The notes under the pieces are model-generated. The model saw only the letters and a list, made by a program, of their open reading frames with translations, did not search any database and was not told where the DNA came from. Both the position numbers and the translations under genes were made by a program. Shown here in pieces: positions 46,415 through 57,497 of a stretch of DNA of 64,000 nt (its first letter is position 1; the number at the start of each line of letters is the position of its first letter). The DNA is from Canna indica (lineage: Eukaryota; Streptophyta; Magnoliopsida; Zingiberales; Cannaceae): contig CP136891.1 of the NCBI GenBank assembly GCA_034359265.1, forward strand, positions 86,322,001 to 86,386,000. The letters run 5' to 3'.

Positions 46415-46508
46415 TCGATGAAGATAGCCTTCGGCAATCAAAGGCAAAATGTGTATGCTCATTTCTCCGAGAGCTAAATGATGTTGTTAAAGATAAATTT
46501 GTTGAGGA
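46415..46508 (+). pseudogene. AXR1-like (NEDD8 E1 regulatory subunit) exon fragment
   Basis: After the acceptor TTTTTTATTGCAG the frame reads VDEDSLRQSKAKCVCSFLRE then LNDVVKDKFVEE. This matches my memory of the plant AXR1/AXL segment (QSKAKSVCA-LQELNDAVNAKF). AXR1 with ECR1 activates RUB/NEDD8 for cullin modification. Sequence after 46508 leaves the family and soon meets a stop, so only one exon is present: a captured or relic fragment. A search is needed to confirm. Confidence 0.6.
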
Positions 46509-46840
46509 GGCTCTAGAACATGTTCACTTGGGGCACCAGCTGCTTTACTGCTGGCCTCACATTTGATATCACCAATTGAATGCAGAAAATGGTGCGCAAT
46601 CTCCCTTGCTTCTTTTGGTAATGTCGCATTTCCATCTTTGCTCGCTGCAGCAAAGATTTTTCTAGATCGGTTTGTTGGACGTTTTGGAGCAAGTTTTAGA
46701 TTTTTTTTGTTCATTTTATTGGAATTTCATATTGATCCCGTATATAGCACAAGGTTCGGTGGAAACCCTTCTTCCCTTGTGGCTTTCTCTCTACAAGTCC
46801 AAGGTTTTGATCTTCCCTAGGAAAAGTATTACCACGTGTC
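46509..46840. other. Unassigned region between the AXR1-like exon and the TRIM
   Basis: Short open frames exist on both strands (for example ECRKWCAISLASFGNVAFPS at 46578) but I recognise no family. From 46817 on it matches the promoter segment repeated at 51108. Confidence 0.4.
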
Positions 46841-47163
46841 TGTTAGAAAATCAGTCTTGAACCTAACTTCATCTCAAAAGCTAGCTCAAAGGAGGAGGAT
46901 TGTTCAATCTATTTAAAGGTTATCTAGATCACAACCTCAACCAATATGAGACTTTAACACACACTCTCACCCCCAAGATCCACATCTGGAGCGTGAAGTT
47001 CTTCAGGTGGCCCACTCTCAACCATAGGTTTGGCTCTGATACTATGTTAGAAAATCAGCCTTGGACCTAACTCCACCCCAAAAGCTAGCTCAAAGGGGGA
47101 GGATTGCCCAATCTATTTAAAGGCTATCTAGACCACAACCTCAACCAATGTGGGACTTTAACA
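46841..47163 (-). mobile_element. Complete TRIM retrotransposon in the BBE promoter
   Basis: Two 119-bp LTRs (46841-46959 and 47045-47163; on the minus strand TGTTAAAGTC ... TTCTAACA) flank an 85-base interior. The interior has a TAGTATCAGAGCC primer-binding site like the initiator-Met tRNA site and a GGGGGTGAGAGTG polypurine stretch. The target duplication is GTGTC/ATGTC with one mismatch. The related promoter at 51121-51135 (CCACGTG-CCGGTCATCTAG) is the empty site. It has no coding capacity. Confidence 0.92.
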
Positions 47164-47214
47164 ATGTCGGTCATCTAGCAATCGCTTAATTCTCTAGAGG
47201 TCTCCATGTACTAG

Positions 47215-47221
47215 TATAAAA
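47215..47221 (+). promoter_or_regulatory. TATA box of BBE-like copy 1
   Basis: TATAAAA in CTAGTATAAAAGTATTACC, about 85 bases before the ATG. The TRIM lies just upstream. Confidence 0.6.
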
Positions 47222-47304
47222 GTATTACCAGCTAGCTGTGAATGAAGCATTGTTTTCCCCCACATTCTCACATTCGTATCCATCAAGCAAATCTCAAGGA
47301 TAAC

Positions 47305-48888
47305 ATGGCATCGGTTAGCAACTTCATTCTTCTAGCCCTTATCTTCTTCTTCGCTTGGCCCTGCATCCATTGCAGCAACCCATCACGAGGGCAACTCCAC
47401 ATCATCTTATCGAGTCTTCCCTGAATGCTTCCTCAACTACACCAACACCATCAACACTTCTCAACACCTCCTCCTTCACCGTCTTTCGCTCCTCCGTCCA
47501 AAATATCTGCTTCCTCCTCTTGCCGGACACCACCAAGCCAATCTTCATCGTCACTCCCACTCACCCTGCCCAGGCCCAAGCCGTTGACGCCTGCGGTTGC
47601 TGCTTTGGCCTCCGCGTTAGGGTTCACAGTGGCGGCCACAACTACGAGGACATGTCCTACGTCTCCGTGGCGTTCCCTTCTTCGTCCTTGATCTCATCAA
47701 CTTCCACCATGTCCACGTTAACACAACCGACAACACTATTTGGGTCGGCACCGGCACTACACTTGCCGAAGTTTACTATAATATCGCCATCAAGACCGCC
47801 ACTACTAGCTTCCTCGCCGGCCTTTGCCCCACTGTCGGCGTTGGCGGGCACTTCAGTGACAATGGCTTTGGGACAATGATGAGGAAGTACGGGACCGCAG
47901 CTTATAACGAGGTCGACGCCATCATCGTCAATGGGCGTGTCTTGAACAGACAATCCATGGGAGAGGATCTCTTCTGGCCATTAGAGGTGGTTGCATAGCA
48001 AACTTCATCCTCGCCTACAACATCAAGTTAGTCCTCGTGCCGCCAACTATTACCGTGTTCATAATCAACAAGATGCTGCAACAAGGAGCCACGAGGGTTG
48101 TTTAGAAGTGGCAGTATGTTGTGCCCAACTTCGACGACAACCTCTTCATTATGGTCATTGCAAACACCATTAATGACATCGAGTCGGCGGGAAACCGCAC
48201 GGTGCAGGTCATAAAATTTGAATGCTTATTCCTCGACGAGCGCGACAAGCTCCTCTCCATACTCGATGGGAGCTTCCCTAAGCTGGGTGTGATGACCAAC
48301 GATTTCTCCGAAATGAGCTGGATCGAGTCTTTGCTCTTCTTCGATGGGTACTCTAACGAGAGCTTGACTGTTTTATTGGATCGGAGGCCTCAATTCATTC
48401 AAGACCAAATCGGACTTTGTGAGGGAGCCCATCTTGGCGGCTGGATAGGAGAGGATATGGACGTCTTTTATGAGATCAAGAGTTGGGGAGCCACAAGTAA
48501 TGGATCTGTGGAAGGGGAGGATGGATGAGATTGTGGAGGATGCCATTCCGTTTAAGCATAGAAGAGGCAACCTATACAAGATTCAACACTTCATGCGGTG
48601 GTTCAAGACAGAGGAAGCAGTGACGCATAGACACTTGAGGTGGATGCGGGAGTTTTATGCCTTCATGGCCTCCTACGGCAGCGAGAATCCGAGAACTACC
48701 TACCTCAATTATAAGGATATAGACTTGGGCAAGGAGGGACACCCGATAAAGTAAGCCATGAGAAAGCCAAGGTTTGGGGCAGCGCTTATTTCTTGGACAA
48801 TTTTGAGAGGTTGACAAAAGTGAAGGCACGAGTTGACCCCAACAATTATTTCTGCATTGAACATAGCATCTCACCTTCTACTTCCTAA
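47305..48888 (+). pseudogene. Berberine-bridge-enzyme-like FAD oxidoreductase, copy 1, pseudogene
   Basis: BBE-like enzymes are secreted flavoproteins with an FAD_binding_4 domain and a C-terminal BBE domain that oxidise alkaloids, monolignols or oligosaccharides. Here a signal peptide (MASVSNFILLALIFFFAW) is followed by an extra C near 47359 relative to copy 2 that shifts the frame. FAD-domain pieces are LLLPDTTKPIFIVTPTHPAQ, RVRVHSGGHNYEDMSYVS (the flavin-linking His region) and GLCPTVGVGGHFSDNGFGTM. After SMGEDLFWPLEVVA there is a stop where the GGGGASFG segment should be. The C-terminal half (ESLLFFDGYSNESLTVLLDR, RRGNLYKIQHFMRWFKTEEA, and a final VKARVDPNNYF) needs more shifts. Expected length about 530 codons fits the span. 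Non-functional. Confidence 0.9.
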
Positions 48889-49506
48889 GATCAAATTCAG
48901 CTCTTAGTAGTTGATTGTGCAATAAAATAATTTTAATGCTTACAAGTCATTAGCTTTTTCACTATTTTTTTACCTTCAAGCTCATGCACCTTCATGAAAT
49001 TGGAATGTTCATCATGGTAAGCCAATAGGACAGAGGAGGCTTTTGAACCTAATATCATTGTCTATATTGAAATATTCTTAACTCATTTAAATAATCATAA
49101 CTCATGAGGATTAATTGTTCCAACCATGCTCAATCTATTTAAGAGGTTTTGCAAAAAAAAAAATTATCACATAATGTGTAGTTTTCAAGTTCCATCGTAA
49201 AGGAGAGTTATAATTTTGTGCGATGGAAAATGAAAACTAAGTACTATATGATTTATTTTTTTCGCAAAAACCTCTTCTTAAATAGATTGAGCATGGATGA
49301 AACAATTAATTAGAATATTTCAATATAGACAATGATATTAGGTTCAAAAGCCTCAGCCTCTGTATCAATGGCTTACCATGATGAACATTCTAATTTCATG
49401 AAGGTGCATGAGCCAAAGATAATAAAAAAATAGTGAAGAAGCTAATGACTTGTAAGCATTAAAATTATTTTATTGCACAGTCAACTACTAAGAGCTGAAT
49501 TTGATC
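48889..49506. repeat. Centre of the BBE palindrome (3' flanks and loop)
   Basis: The 3' flanks of both pseudogenes mirror each other and meet at a 23-base loop (49198-49220). The stem starts ...GTTTTCAAGTTCCATCG / CGATGGAAAATGAAAAC. No gene here. Confidence 0.9.
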
Positions 49507-51064
49507 TTAGGAAGCAAAAGGTGGGATGCTATGTCATTGCAGAAATAATTGCTGGGGTCAACTTGTGCCTTCACTTTCGTCAACATCTCAAAATTGTCCA
49601 AGAAATAAGCGCTGCCCCAAACCTTGGATTTCTCATGGCTTGTTTTATCGGGTGTCCCTCCCGGCCCAAATCTATATCCTTATAATTGAGGTAGGCAGCT
49701 CTCGGATTCTCGTTCACGTAGGAGACCATGAAGGCATAAAACTCCCGCATCCACCTCAAGCGTCACTGCTTCCTCCATCTCGAACAACTGCATGAAGTGC
49801 TAGATGTTGTACAGGTTGCCTCTCCTGTGCGGAAATGGAATGACATCCTCCGCTATCTCATCCATCCTCCCATTCCACGAACCCATTACTAGTGGCTCCC
49901 CAACTCTTGATCTCATAAAAAACGTCCATATCCAATCCCATCCGGCCGCCACGAAGTCCAATTTGGCCTTCAAGGAGCTATTGAATTAAGGCCTCCGATC
50001 TAGTAAAACGATCAAGCTCCCGTTGGAGTACCCAACGAAGAAGAGCACAGACTCGATCCAGCTCATCTCGAAGCAGTCGTTGGTCGTCACACCCAGCTTA
50101 GGGAAGCTCCCATCGAGTATGGAGAGGAGCTCATCGCGCTTGCAGAGGAGCAAGCATTTGAAGATGGCCTGCACCGTGCGGCTCCCCACCGACTCGGTGT
50201 CGTTAATGGCGTTTGCAAGGACCTTGATGAAGAGGTTGTCGTCGAAGTTGAGCGCAACATACTGCCACTTCTCAATGACCCTTGTGGCTCCTTGTTTCAA
50301 CGTCTTGTTGATTCTGAACACCATAACAGTTGGCGGCATGGGAACTACTTGATGTTGTAGGCAAGGATGACACCGAAGCTTGCCGCGTCACCACCTCTAA
50401 TGGCCCAGAAGAGACCATCTCCCATGGATTGTCTGTTTGCCCATTGACGTCGACGGTGATGGCATCGACCACGTTATCAGTTGTGGTCCCGTACTTCCTC
50501 AACATTGTCCCAAAGCCGTTGCCGCTGAAGTGCTCGCTAACGCCAACAGTGGGGCAAAGGCCGGCGGGGAAGCCAACAGTGGTAGTCTTGATGGCGATGT
50601 TATAGTAAACTTCGCCGAGTGTAGCGTCGGTCGTGTTAACATGGACATAGTGGAAGTTGACGAGATCAATGACAAAGAAGGGAACGCCACCGGAGACGTA
50701 TGACATGCCCTCGTAGTCGTGGCCGCCATTGTGAACCCTAATGCGGAGGCCGAAGCAGCAACCGCAGGCAACAATAGCTTGGGCTTGGGCAGGGTGAGTG
50801 GGAGTGACGATGAAGATTGGCTTGGTGGTGTCCGGCAAGAGGAGGAAGTTGATATTCTGGACGGAGTAGCGAAAGACGGTGAAGGAGGTGTTAGAGGCGT
50901 AGAGAAGATGAGAAGTGTTGATGGTGTTGGTGTAGTTGAGGAAGCATTCAGGGATACTTATAAGATGATGTGGAGTTGCCCTCTTGATGGGTTACTGCAA
51001 TGGATGCAGGCCAAGCGAAGAAGAAGATAAGGGATAGAAGAATGAAGTTGCTAACCGATGTCAT
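49507..51064 (-). pseudogene. Berberine-bridge-enzyme-like FAD oxidoreductase, copy 2, pseudogene
   Basis: The inverted partner of copy 1. The signal peptide MTSVSNFILLSLIFFFAWPA starts at 51064; a one-base indel after SYKY gives an early stop (about 50947). The next frame (50838-50272) holds LLLPDTTKPIFIVTPTHPAQ, RIRVHNGGHDYEGMSYVSGG and GLCPTVGVSEHFSGNGFGTM. GGH is Glu-containing (VSEHFSG) where GVGGHFSG is usual. More shifts follow in DLFWA-equivalent and BBE regions. Stop at 49507-49509. Some positions (VPFFVIDL) are better preserved here than in copy 1, so both derive independently from an intact parent. Confidence 0.88.
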
Positions 51065-51106
51065 GTTATCCTTGGGATTTGCTTGATGGATACGAATGTG
51101 AGAATG

Positions 51107-51235
51107 CTAGGAAAAGTATTACCACGTGCCGGTCATCTAGCAGTCGCTTAATTCTCTAGAGGTCTCCATGTACTAGTATAAAAGTATTACCAGCTAGCTG
51201 TGAATGAAGCAATGTTTTCCCCACATTCTCAATCT
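51107..51235 (+). promoter_or_regulatory. Duplicated BBE promoter segment in the wrong orientation for copy 2
   Basis: This matches 46816-47265 of copy 1 without the TRIM, including TATAAAA (51177-51183) and TGAATGAAGCAATGTTTTCC, but points rightwards, away from copy 2. So copy 2 has no promoter of its own kind in the right direction. The match ends at CACATTCTCA. Confidence 0.8.
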
Positions 51236-51326
51236 CCAAATGAAGCAATGTATTACCACCTGAAGCCATGAGAACCAAGAGTAAGATGACAAGAGCAGCA
51301 GGTACAACCCTTCTCCCAATCTCCAT
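51156..51326 (-). pseudogene. Orphan first exon of a small secreted (defensin-like?) peptide gene
   Basis: ATG at 51324-51326 opens MEIGRRVVPAALVILLLVLM followed by ASG, a strong signal peptide. A TATA box (51357-51368) lies about 40 bases before it. Plant defensin genes have exactly such a first exon, with an intron right after the signal peptide, and a CAG-GTGGTA donor sits here. However the sequence downstream runs into the BBE promoter segment and no cysteine-rich second exon was found. Family is a guess from layout only. Confidence 0.4.
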
Positions 51327-51356
51327 GTGTCCTACAAATGAAATCCTTGAATGGTG

Positions 51357-51368
51357 CCTATTTATAGA
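51357..51368 (-). promoter_or_regulatory. TATA box of the orphan signal-peptide exon
   Basis: CTATAAATAGG on the minus strand, a near-perfect plant TATA box. Confidence 0.55.
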
Positions 51369-51849
51369 TCGAGCAAACAACAATTAAGGTAGGAGATTAA
51401 TTCATTATAGATCGATAATCACTAGAACAGGAATAATCTCATACCAAGCTCATGAACAGGAACAAACAATCATCCCTGTTTAATTGGAGAAAAAAGCCAA
51501 AGAATTTTATGTGTGATAAGCACTCAAGGAAAATTTAATAGCCTACTATCCAGTCTTATGGTGTTTGCAAAACAAACACAATCTTAGTTAATTAGCATGT
51601 CCCTCGATTTTTTCAGGCGTTCATCTGTAATGAACCGACCGTTATGAAGACAGAACTTTTAATTATTTTTTGAGGGGAAAAAAAGGGGAATCCAAAGCTT
51701 TAATTTGAATTTAGTGGGTTTTGGTGATCCGGTCCATAATCAACCAGACCCGATTAATTAAGCTCGTCCGGACTAAAACCATCATCATCCATACATGTAA
51801 GAGATTATGATTTAAAGGAAGAAAGTGAACATACAAATAATGATAAATT
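51369..51849. other. Intergenic DNA left of the GA repeat
   Basis: No gene seen. Confidence 0.4.
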
Positions 51850-51874
51850 GAGAGAGAGAGAGAGAGAGAGAGAG
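51850..51874. repeat. (GA)n microsatellite
   Basis: About 12 AG units, in the apparent start of an intron read on the minus strand (next feature). Confidence 0.9.
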
Positions 51875-51975
51875 GTGTGACCTTGTCGGCGGGGATCGAA
51901 AAACCTTGGCGGCGACGGCGAAGTCGGAACGGGAGAAGGGAAAAGGGGAGAGGAAAGCTTTTTATAAACGAAAAT
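51875..51975 (-). other. Possible leader exon with TATA box and splice donor
   Basis: Minus strand: TTTATAAAAAGC (about 51957-51968), a CT-rich leader (CTTTCCTCTCCCC) and a codon-rich stretch ending CCGACAAG-GTCACACC, a donor-like site. It looks like the 5' end of a gene whose other exons are missing or lie beyond the BBE locus. Low confidence. Confidence 0.3.
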
Positions 51976-52109
51976 TTCAAATTCCAGGGGTATTATTGGA
52001 ATTTAATAGTTGGATCCATGGGCCATGGCAATATGAGATTCTCACATGTAGCCAAGATCTGAGATCGAAGCCGAGCGCGCGCTTGCTTCGATTGTCTTTT
52101 CTCTTATAA

Positions 52110-54700
52110 CTAGTCGAAAACCCACGCATGCGTAACTATATGTACATATAATTTAAATAATTTAAACATTTATAATAAAAATTATTTAAATTAATTTAAA
52201 TTAAATTATACTTTAAATAGTAATATTTATACATAAATAATTAAAAATAATAACAAATATCATATAGGTGAAAAATTATAAGCAAAGGGCAAATTAATAA
52301 CTAATAATTTAATTTATAAATTCAAAATATAGATACCTTTTTAAAATATGATTTGAATTTTTTATTATAAATTAGAAATCAAAACTTAACCATATACACC
52401 AATATATACATAAAATGTAAAAGAAAACTAAATTGAACTCACCATAGTATTGGTAGTTGAACTATTAATTGTATAAATCAATATATAAATTTTTTGTCTT
52501 TATAATATATTTCTTTTTTCACATTAATTCGAATTTAAGCTCCTCCAGGTAAAATTATAAAGCAAGAGTACAAACTCTTAAACTAAATTAATCAATCAAA
52601 ATCTAGTAACATAAGTTTTCTTATTGTGATGCCCAATATTTAATTTTGATAACAAATAATACTATATATCCAATAATTAATTGCTTATTTGCTCTATTTT
52701 ACTTTTTGGCATGACATTTACTAATTTATGTGAATGACTAAGTTAATTAATTATTAAAAAATGAAACATTCTTAAAATGTTGTAAGTTAATTTTATATTA
52801 TTCTGATATAATTAATTTATGACTCCCTACATTTAATTGAAAAAAAGAATCTTTTAAAAATATTTTAAATTTAATATTTCAATTTTATACTTTAAAAGTT
52901 AACGTTACTTTAATACAATTTCTATTGCAAATTTAAATTAACTGAGTGAATCAATTAGGGTGAAATAATTCAACAAACATTCAAAAAATTAAAATACTAA
53001 TTAATTGTTTAATAAAAAATAAAATCTATTTCAAAATAAATAATACTTTAAAATAAAAATATATAAAAATATACCCATTAAATTTCATAAATATAAATAA
53101 CTAATTCAAAAATAAGAAAATATAAATTATATAAGTTTTACCATATAAAAATCATATTTTAAAAACACAAAACTAATATAAAAAAATAATTATAATATTA
53201 AAAAGTATTTCAACAATTATTCAATAAATCTATAATTTATATAGAAAATATATAATATAAAGAAGTAAAATATTAATAAAATATAAATATGAAATACGTG
53301 CACAATCAATTATCGTGAGAATAGTAATTGAATTTTACAGAAATTGTAATTAATTAACATCACATCATATTTATAGTACTTTTAAATATGCAAAAAATTA
53401 AAATACTAATTAATTATTTAATAAAAAAGTCAAAACTATTTCAAAATAAATAAGAAATTATAAATTAAAAAAAAAATTACCATATAAAAATCATATTTCA
53501 AAAGTACAAAACTAATATAAAAATAATTTCAACATTAAAAAGTATTTTTTTAATTATTCAATCAATCTATAATTTATTTAGAAAATTAAGATAAAGTAAA
53601 ATTTATAATCATAAAAAAGTAAAATAACAATAAAATTTAAATATGAAATAAGTGCATAATCAATTAATGTCAGATTAATAATTGAATTTTTCAAAAATTA
53701 TAATTAATTAATGTCACATGATCTTATATTAATCATATTTAAATGTTAGATGTAATCAAAATGATGTGACGTGAAAAGCCAATGCAAAAGAGAGGACAAC
53801 ATAATTAATACTAATTTAAGAGACAGTAAAATAATATTTAATACCATTTTAAAAATTGAATTTAATTAAAAATAAATTCAATCACTAAGTAGCTAGGCAA
53901 CGAAGAATCTAATTAAAAATAAGTATTTCTAAAAGTATAATTTAAAAAATTCAATCTGGTATAGAAACATCATAGAAATTAATGCAATTATTAATATATG
54001 GTTTAAGTTAATACAATTTATACTAGTTAAAGCAGACAACGTCATTAATACAATTTAAGTAGCCAACTTAAATTAATATAATTTATATTTACAATGTAAA
54101 TTTAAGTATGCAACGTAATTAGACATAAGTATTTAATTATTTATTTAATTAAATAAGAATTTTATTAAAAATTCAATCAATAAGTAGCAACAAAAATTAA
54201 ATTAAAAATAAGTATTTTAAAAAAAAATAAGTATATTTAAAAGTGGATTTTTTAACTAATAAAATCAATTCAAATCAATGACCGAGTAAAAGCATAATCT
54301 TTAATCTTTAAAATTCCTAAGTAATATAAAAATGGAAAATGTAGTGCAGAGTTGGGGATATAGTATGTGTATAAATATAATAGTTTAAACATATAAAAAT
54401 ATATTGGAAATTATTTTATAATATATAAGATAAATTATTTTTTTGTAAAATAGTTAATAATATTTTTCATATTTCATATATTACGTGATGAGTGTTAATT
54501 CTTTACTTTCTTAACATAGGAAAATGATTTCCAACTTAGTTTTAAATGCACCACCAAACCCAACAAGAAAGAACTGTTCTCTTGGAAAATGTTTTCCCCT
54601 TTAAAAGATTTTCCATGGAACATAACATATACTTAGATATCAATCCACCTATTTGTCTTTGAGGCTCTTCTCCAGTAAACTATATTTTTGCTAGTTATTT
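52110..54700. other. Very AT-rich non-coding block 1
   Basis: AT content appears well above 80%. No gene. It begins ACTAGTCGAAAACCCACGCA (52110), resembling ACTAGTCGAAAATTGGAGCG at 55750, which opens the next AT-rich block. It contains a degenerate direct repeat of about 0.4 kb (next feature). Confidence 0.6.
52983..53735. repeat. Degenerate tandem duplication of about 0.4 kb
   Basis: 52983-53370 (AAAAAATTAAAATACTAATT ... ATTAATTAACATCACAT) and 53393-53735 (same start, ending ATTAATTAATGTCACAT) align with many substitutions and small gaps. Confidence 0.7.
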
Positions 54701-55032
54701 AATTTCATCTATTAAAACAATGTTTGGATGCAGGCTGAACAATCGGAAAGCTAAAAGACTCGCATATATATCTGACTGAACATAAAAACAAAGAAAACCT
54801 CCACAGTAGATAAGAAAAGGGGAAGAGACCAATAACGGGAAGGAGCATACTTAGCGACGGATGAAAGAGATCGGATCAGATCAGCGAGCTGGTCGAGGAG
54901 ATGGACCAACAAAACAGAAGAAATATGGACCAAAACAGAAGAAAGGGGAAGAGACCAATCCTGATTAAGCTGAGCGTTGAAGAAGAAATATGGACCAACA
55001 AAACACGCAAGAAATTGCAGGGGAAGAGGGAG

Positions 55033-55254
55033 TTACCTGCTCCCGTCAGAAGCATGACTTTGGAGAACCCCATCTATGCGTGCATCGCCATCGATCTGCT
55101 TTTGGAAACTCCTCTTTGTCCTAAGAAAGACGGCGGCAGCGGCGAAGACAAAGATTGCTTGCTGAGAGGAGACTAATAAATCAGATCCGTGTACTGAAGA
55201 AAGTCCACCTTCTTGTTGCGACAACAACGTACGTTTTCGACATAACGTAAACAA
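55033..55254 (-). other. Exon-like ORF with donor site
   Basis: Minus strand: SSQQAIFVFAAAAVFLRTKR, SFQKQIDGDARIDGVLQSHA, ending at AGCAG-GTAACTCC. It has a hydrophobic stretch and a basic segment. I do not recognise it. Possibly another captured first exon. Confidence 0.3.
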
Positions 55255-55748
55255 ACTATTATAGTGTATGCAAAATTGTTAATTACCTACAAAATCCATA
55301 AACTTAATTACCTAAATGAAACGCTTAATAACATTAAGATCACCTTTCTTTTAAACACCGAGAACCCGGCCGCCGGCATTTTGGACGACTACTGAAGATG
55401 GAGAAGATCGAGGAGAGATAGCAAAAGATGAAGTAAAGAATTCTTGGAGAAGGAGAAAAGTAAAGAGAACAGTTTGAGAAAATAAAAGGAACAGAAAGAG
55501 AGAAAGTAAGGAGAGTAGTTACATAAGAGAGAGAAAGAGGAAGTAAAGAGAGTGGTGACATAAGAGAGAGGAGACATGTGAAAGAAGATGAGGGAGTGAA
55601 AACAATTACATGGGAGAGAGGAGAGACGAGAGAAGGGAGAGAAGAAAGTAATTTGGAAAAAATTATTTAAAAATTCTAAAATTGCCATGTCAGCTATATA
55701 GGTTTGTGAAAGTGACCTATGACACTTTTGAATTTTGCTTTTATATAT
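55255..55748. other. Purine-rich spacer
   Basis: GAGAGA/GGAGAGAAGA-rich, ending with AAAATTGCCATGTCAGC. A related spacer is at 59960-60110 (GAGAAAATGCCAAAGTCAGC), which suggests a repeated element family. No gene. Confidence 0.45.
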
Positions 55749-57490
55749 ACTAGTCGAAAATTGGAGCGTTGCGCAAATATATATAAATATAATTTTATTT
55801 AAATAACTCTGAATAATCAAATAGACTAAGTTTAAATTTAATAATTTTGTAAAACTATATATAATATTGTATTCAAATGTATAATATGTAATAAATACAA
55901 CAAAGATTTATAAAAAATATAACCATTCTACAAACAAAAGTTTTGAAAACATTTTCAAGCAAATATCCAAATTTTGATGTTGGAAAAAAGATAATATTGC
56001 AAGTAATTGTATCATGCTATATGAATCTTACATGACCCTTTTCGGTTGTAATGATATTTTTTTGTAGACTGAACATTAACAATAAATATAAAATTTCATA
56101 CTAATTCCATAAATTAATAAATGTGAAAATTTATAATTTCTACACATGCATAAAAATAAAAAACACAAAAAAGAATAATTACAAAATATTAAATATTTTT
56201 ATAGATAAAAATCAAATATAATATAGATAAAAATGACAAATTGAGACAAATTAGCAAATGAGAAATTTAAATTAATTTAAACTACATAAAATTTTTTGTT
56301 TTTGAAATACTATTAAAAACAAACCCAAAATTGATATTTGAAAAACACAAAAGTAAGAAATATAGTTAGTAATCTATATAAACAACAATATATATAGATA
56401 GAGTACATTTTATAATCTTAAATGAGTAAAATTTGTAATTATTAATCAAATGTAAATGAAAAAGAAATATTAATCTTTCCATGACAAAAAAAATGGAACT
56501 ATAATGCATAAAGAAATTCGAAATGATTAAGAAAAATAAATAAACAGTAGAATCGACAATAATCAGTATATAAAAGTAAATAAAAATTGCTTAAAGATAT
56601 TAATCAACGCATTAACAAAAAATTATAATGTAAATAGACTTTGGACTAAATATTTTGTTATAATTATATAAATATATAAATATTTGTCTTTGTAATTATT
56701 TAAATAGTAAAAATAGAATTAAACCAATTTGCATTTGTAATATGTTGAAATTATTAAAATTACATATTAAAAAAAAATTAAATCAATTGTACCAACCTAA
56801 TATTATTATTTTTACTTTAAAAATATATGAAACCAAAAAAACTAAAAATATAAAAGTAAAATAAAACATAAAACTCAATTATCATAGGAAATTATGACTA
56901 AAAATAAATATATAGTAGATGAAAAACAAAAGTTAAATAGAAGAATAATATGTGAAAAAAATTTGTGGCATATGCTCTCCATTGATAGTGTGGTTGTATG
57001 TGTTTAGGGGAACACATGCAAACTATGGTACAACTCATCCTTATTCCATTTAAATTATGGTAAACTTAATTATTTAAATAGTCAAAATAGAATTAAACCA
57101 ATTTGTATTTTAATATGTTGTTGTACCATCATAATAATATTTTATTTAATTTTAAAAATGTGAAAACAAAATAAATAAATAAATAAATAAATAATATAAT
57201 ATAATATAATATAATATAATATAAAACACAATTATCATAGGAAAGTATGAATAAAAATAAATGTATAAGAGATGAAAAAAAGTTAAACATAAGAATAATA
57301 TGTGAAAAAAAATTACGGCATCTGCTCCCTATTGGCGACGTGTGGTTGCATGTGTTTAGGAGAACACATACAAACTATGGTTAAATCCATCCTTATTCCA
57401 TCACCACATTCCTCCATTTCTAACCGGCATCAAAGTATCTATTTCAAAATTAATACTACATAAATTTAATATGATGAGAAATAAATATAT
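55749..57490. other. Very AT-rich non-coding block 2
   Basis: No gene seen. There is a degenerate direct repeat of about 0.34 kb: ACACAATTATCATAGGAAA ... GTGTTTAGG(G/A)GAACACAT occurs at 56874-57045 and 57227-57390. Confidence 0.55.
57170..57224. repeat. Compound microsatellite (AAAT)n-(ATAAT)n
   Basis: Six AAAT/AATA units followed by six ATAAT units. Confidence 0.9.
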
Positions 57491-57497
57491 TGAAAGT

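Noticed and set aside
45914..46477. Pro/Ser-rich open frames in the C/T-rich region
   Set aside because: Low-complexity translation of imperfect repeats; no start context or family.
51420..51440. CACTAGAACAGGAATAATCT as the missing left end of the 61135 CACTA element
   Set aside because: Only CACTA and scattered bases agree with CACTACAAGAAAAGTAAG, no subterminal motifs follow, and the preceding bases AAT do not match the GAA flank.
55340..55820. Hydrophobic minus-strand ORFs of 73 and 143 codons
   Set aside because: They arise from the antisense of GAGAGA-rich purine DNA (Ser/Leu/Phe-rich) and are not credible proteins.
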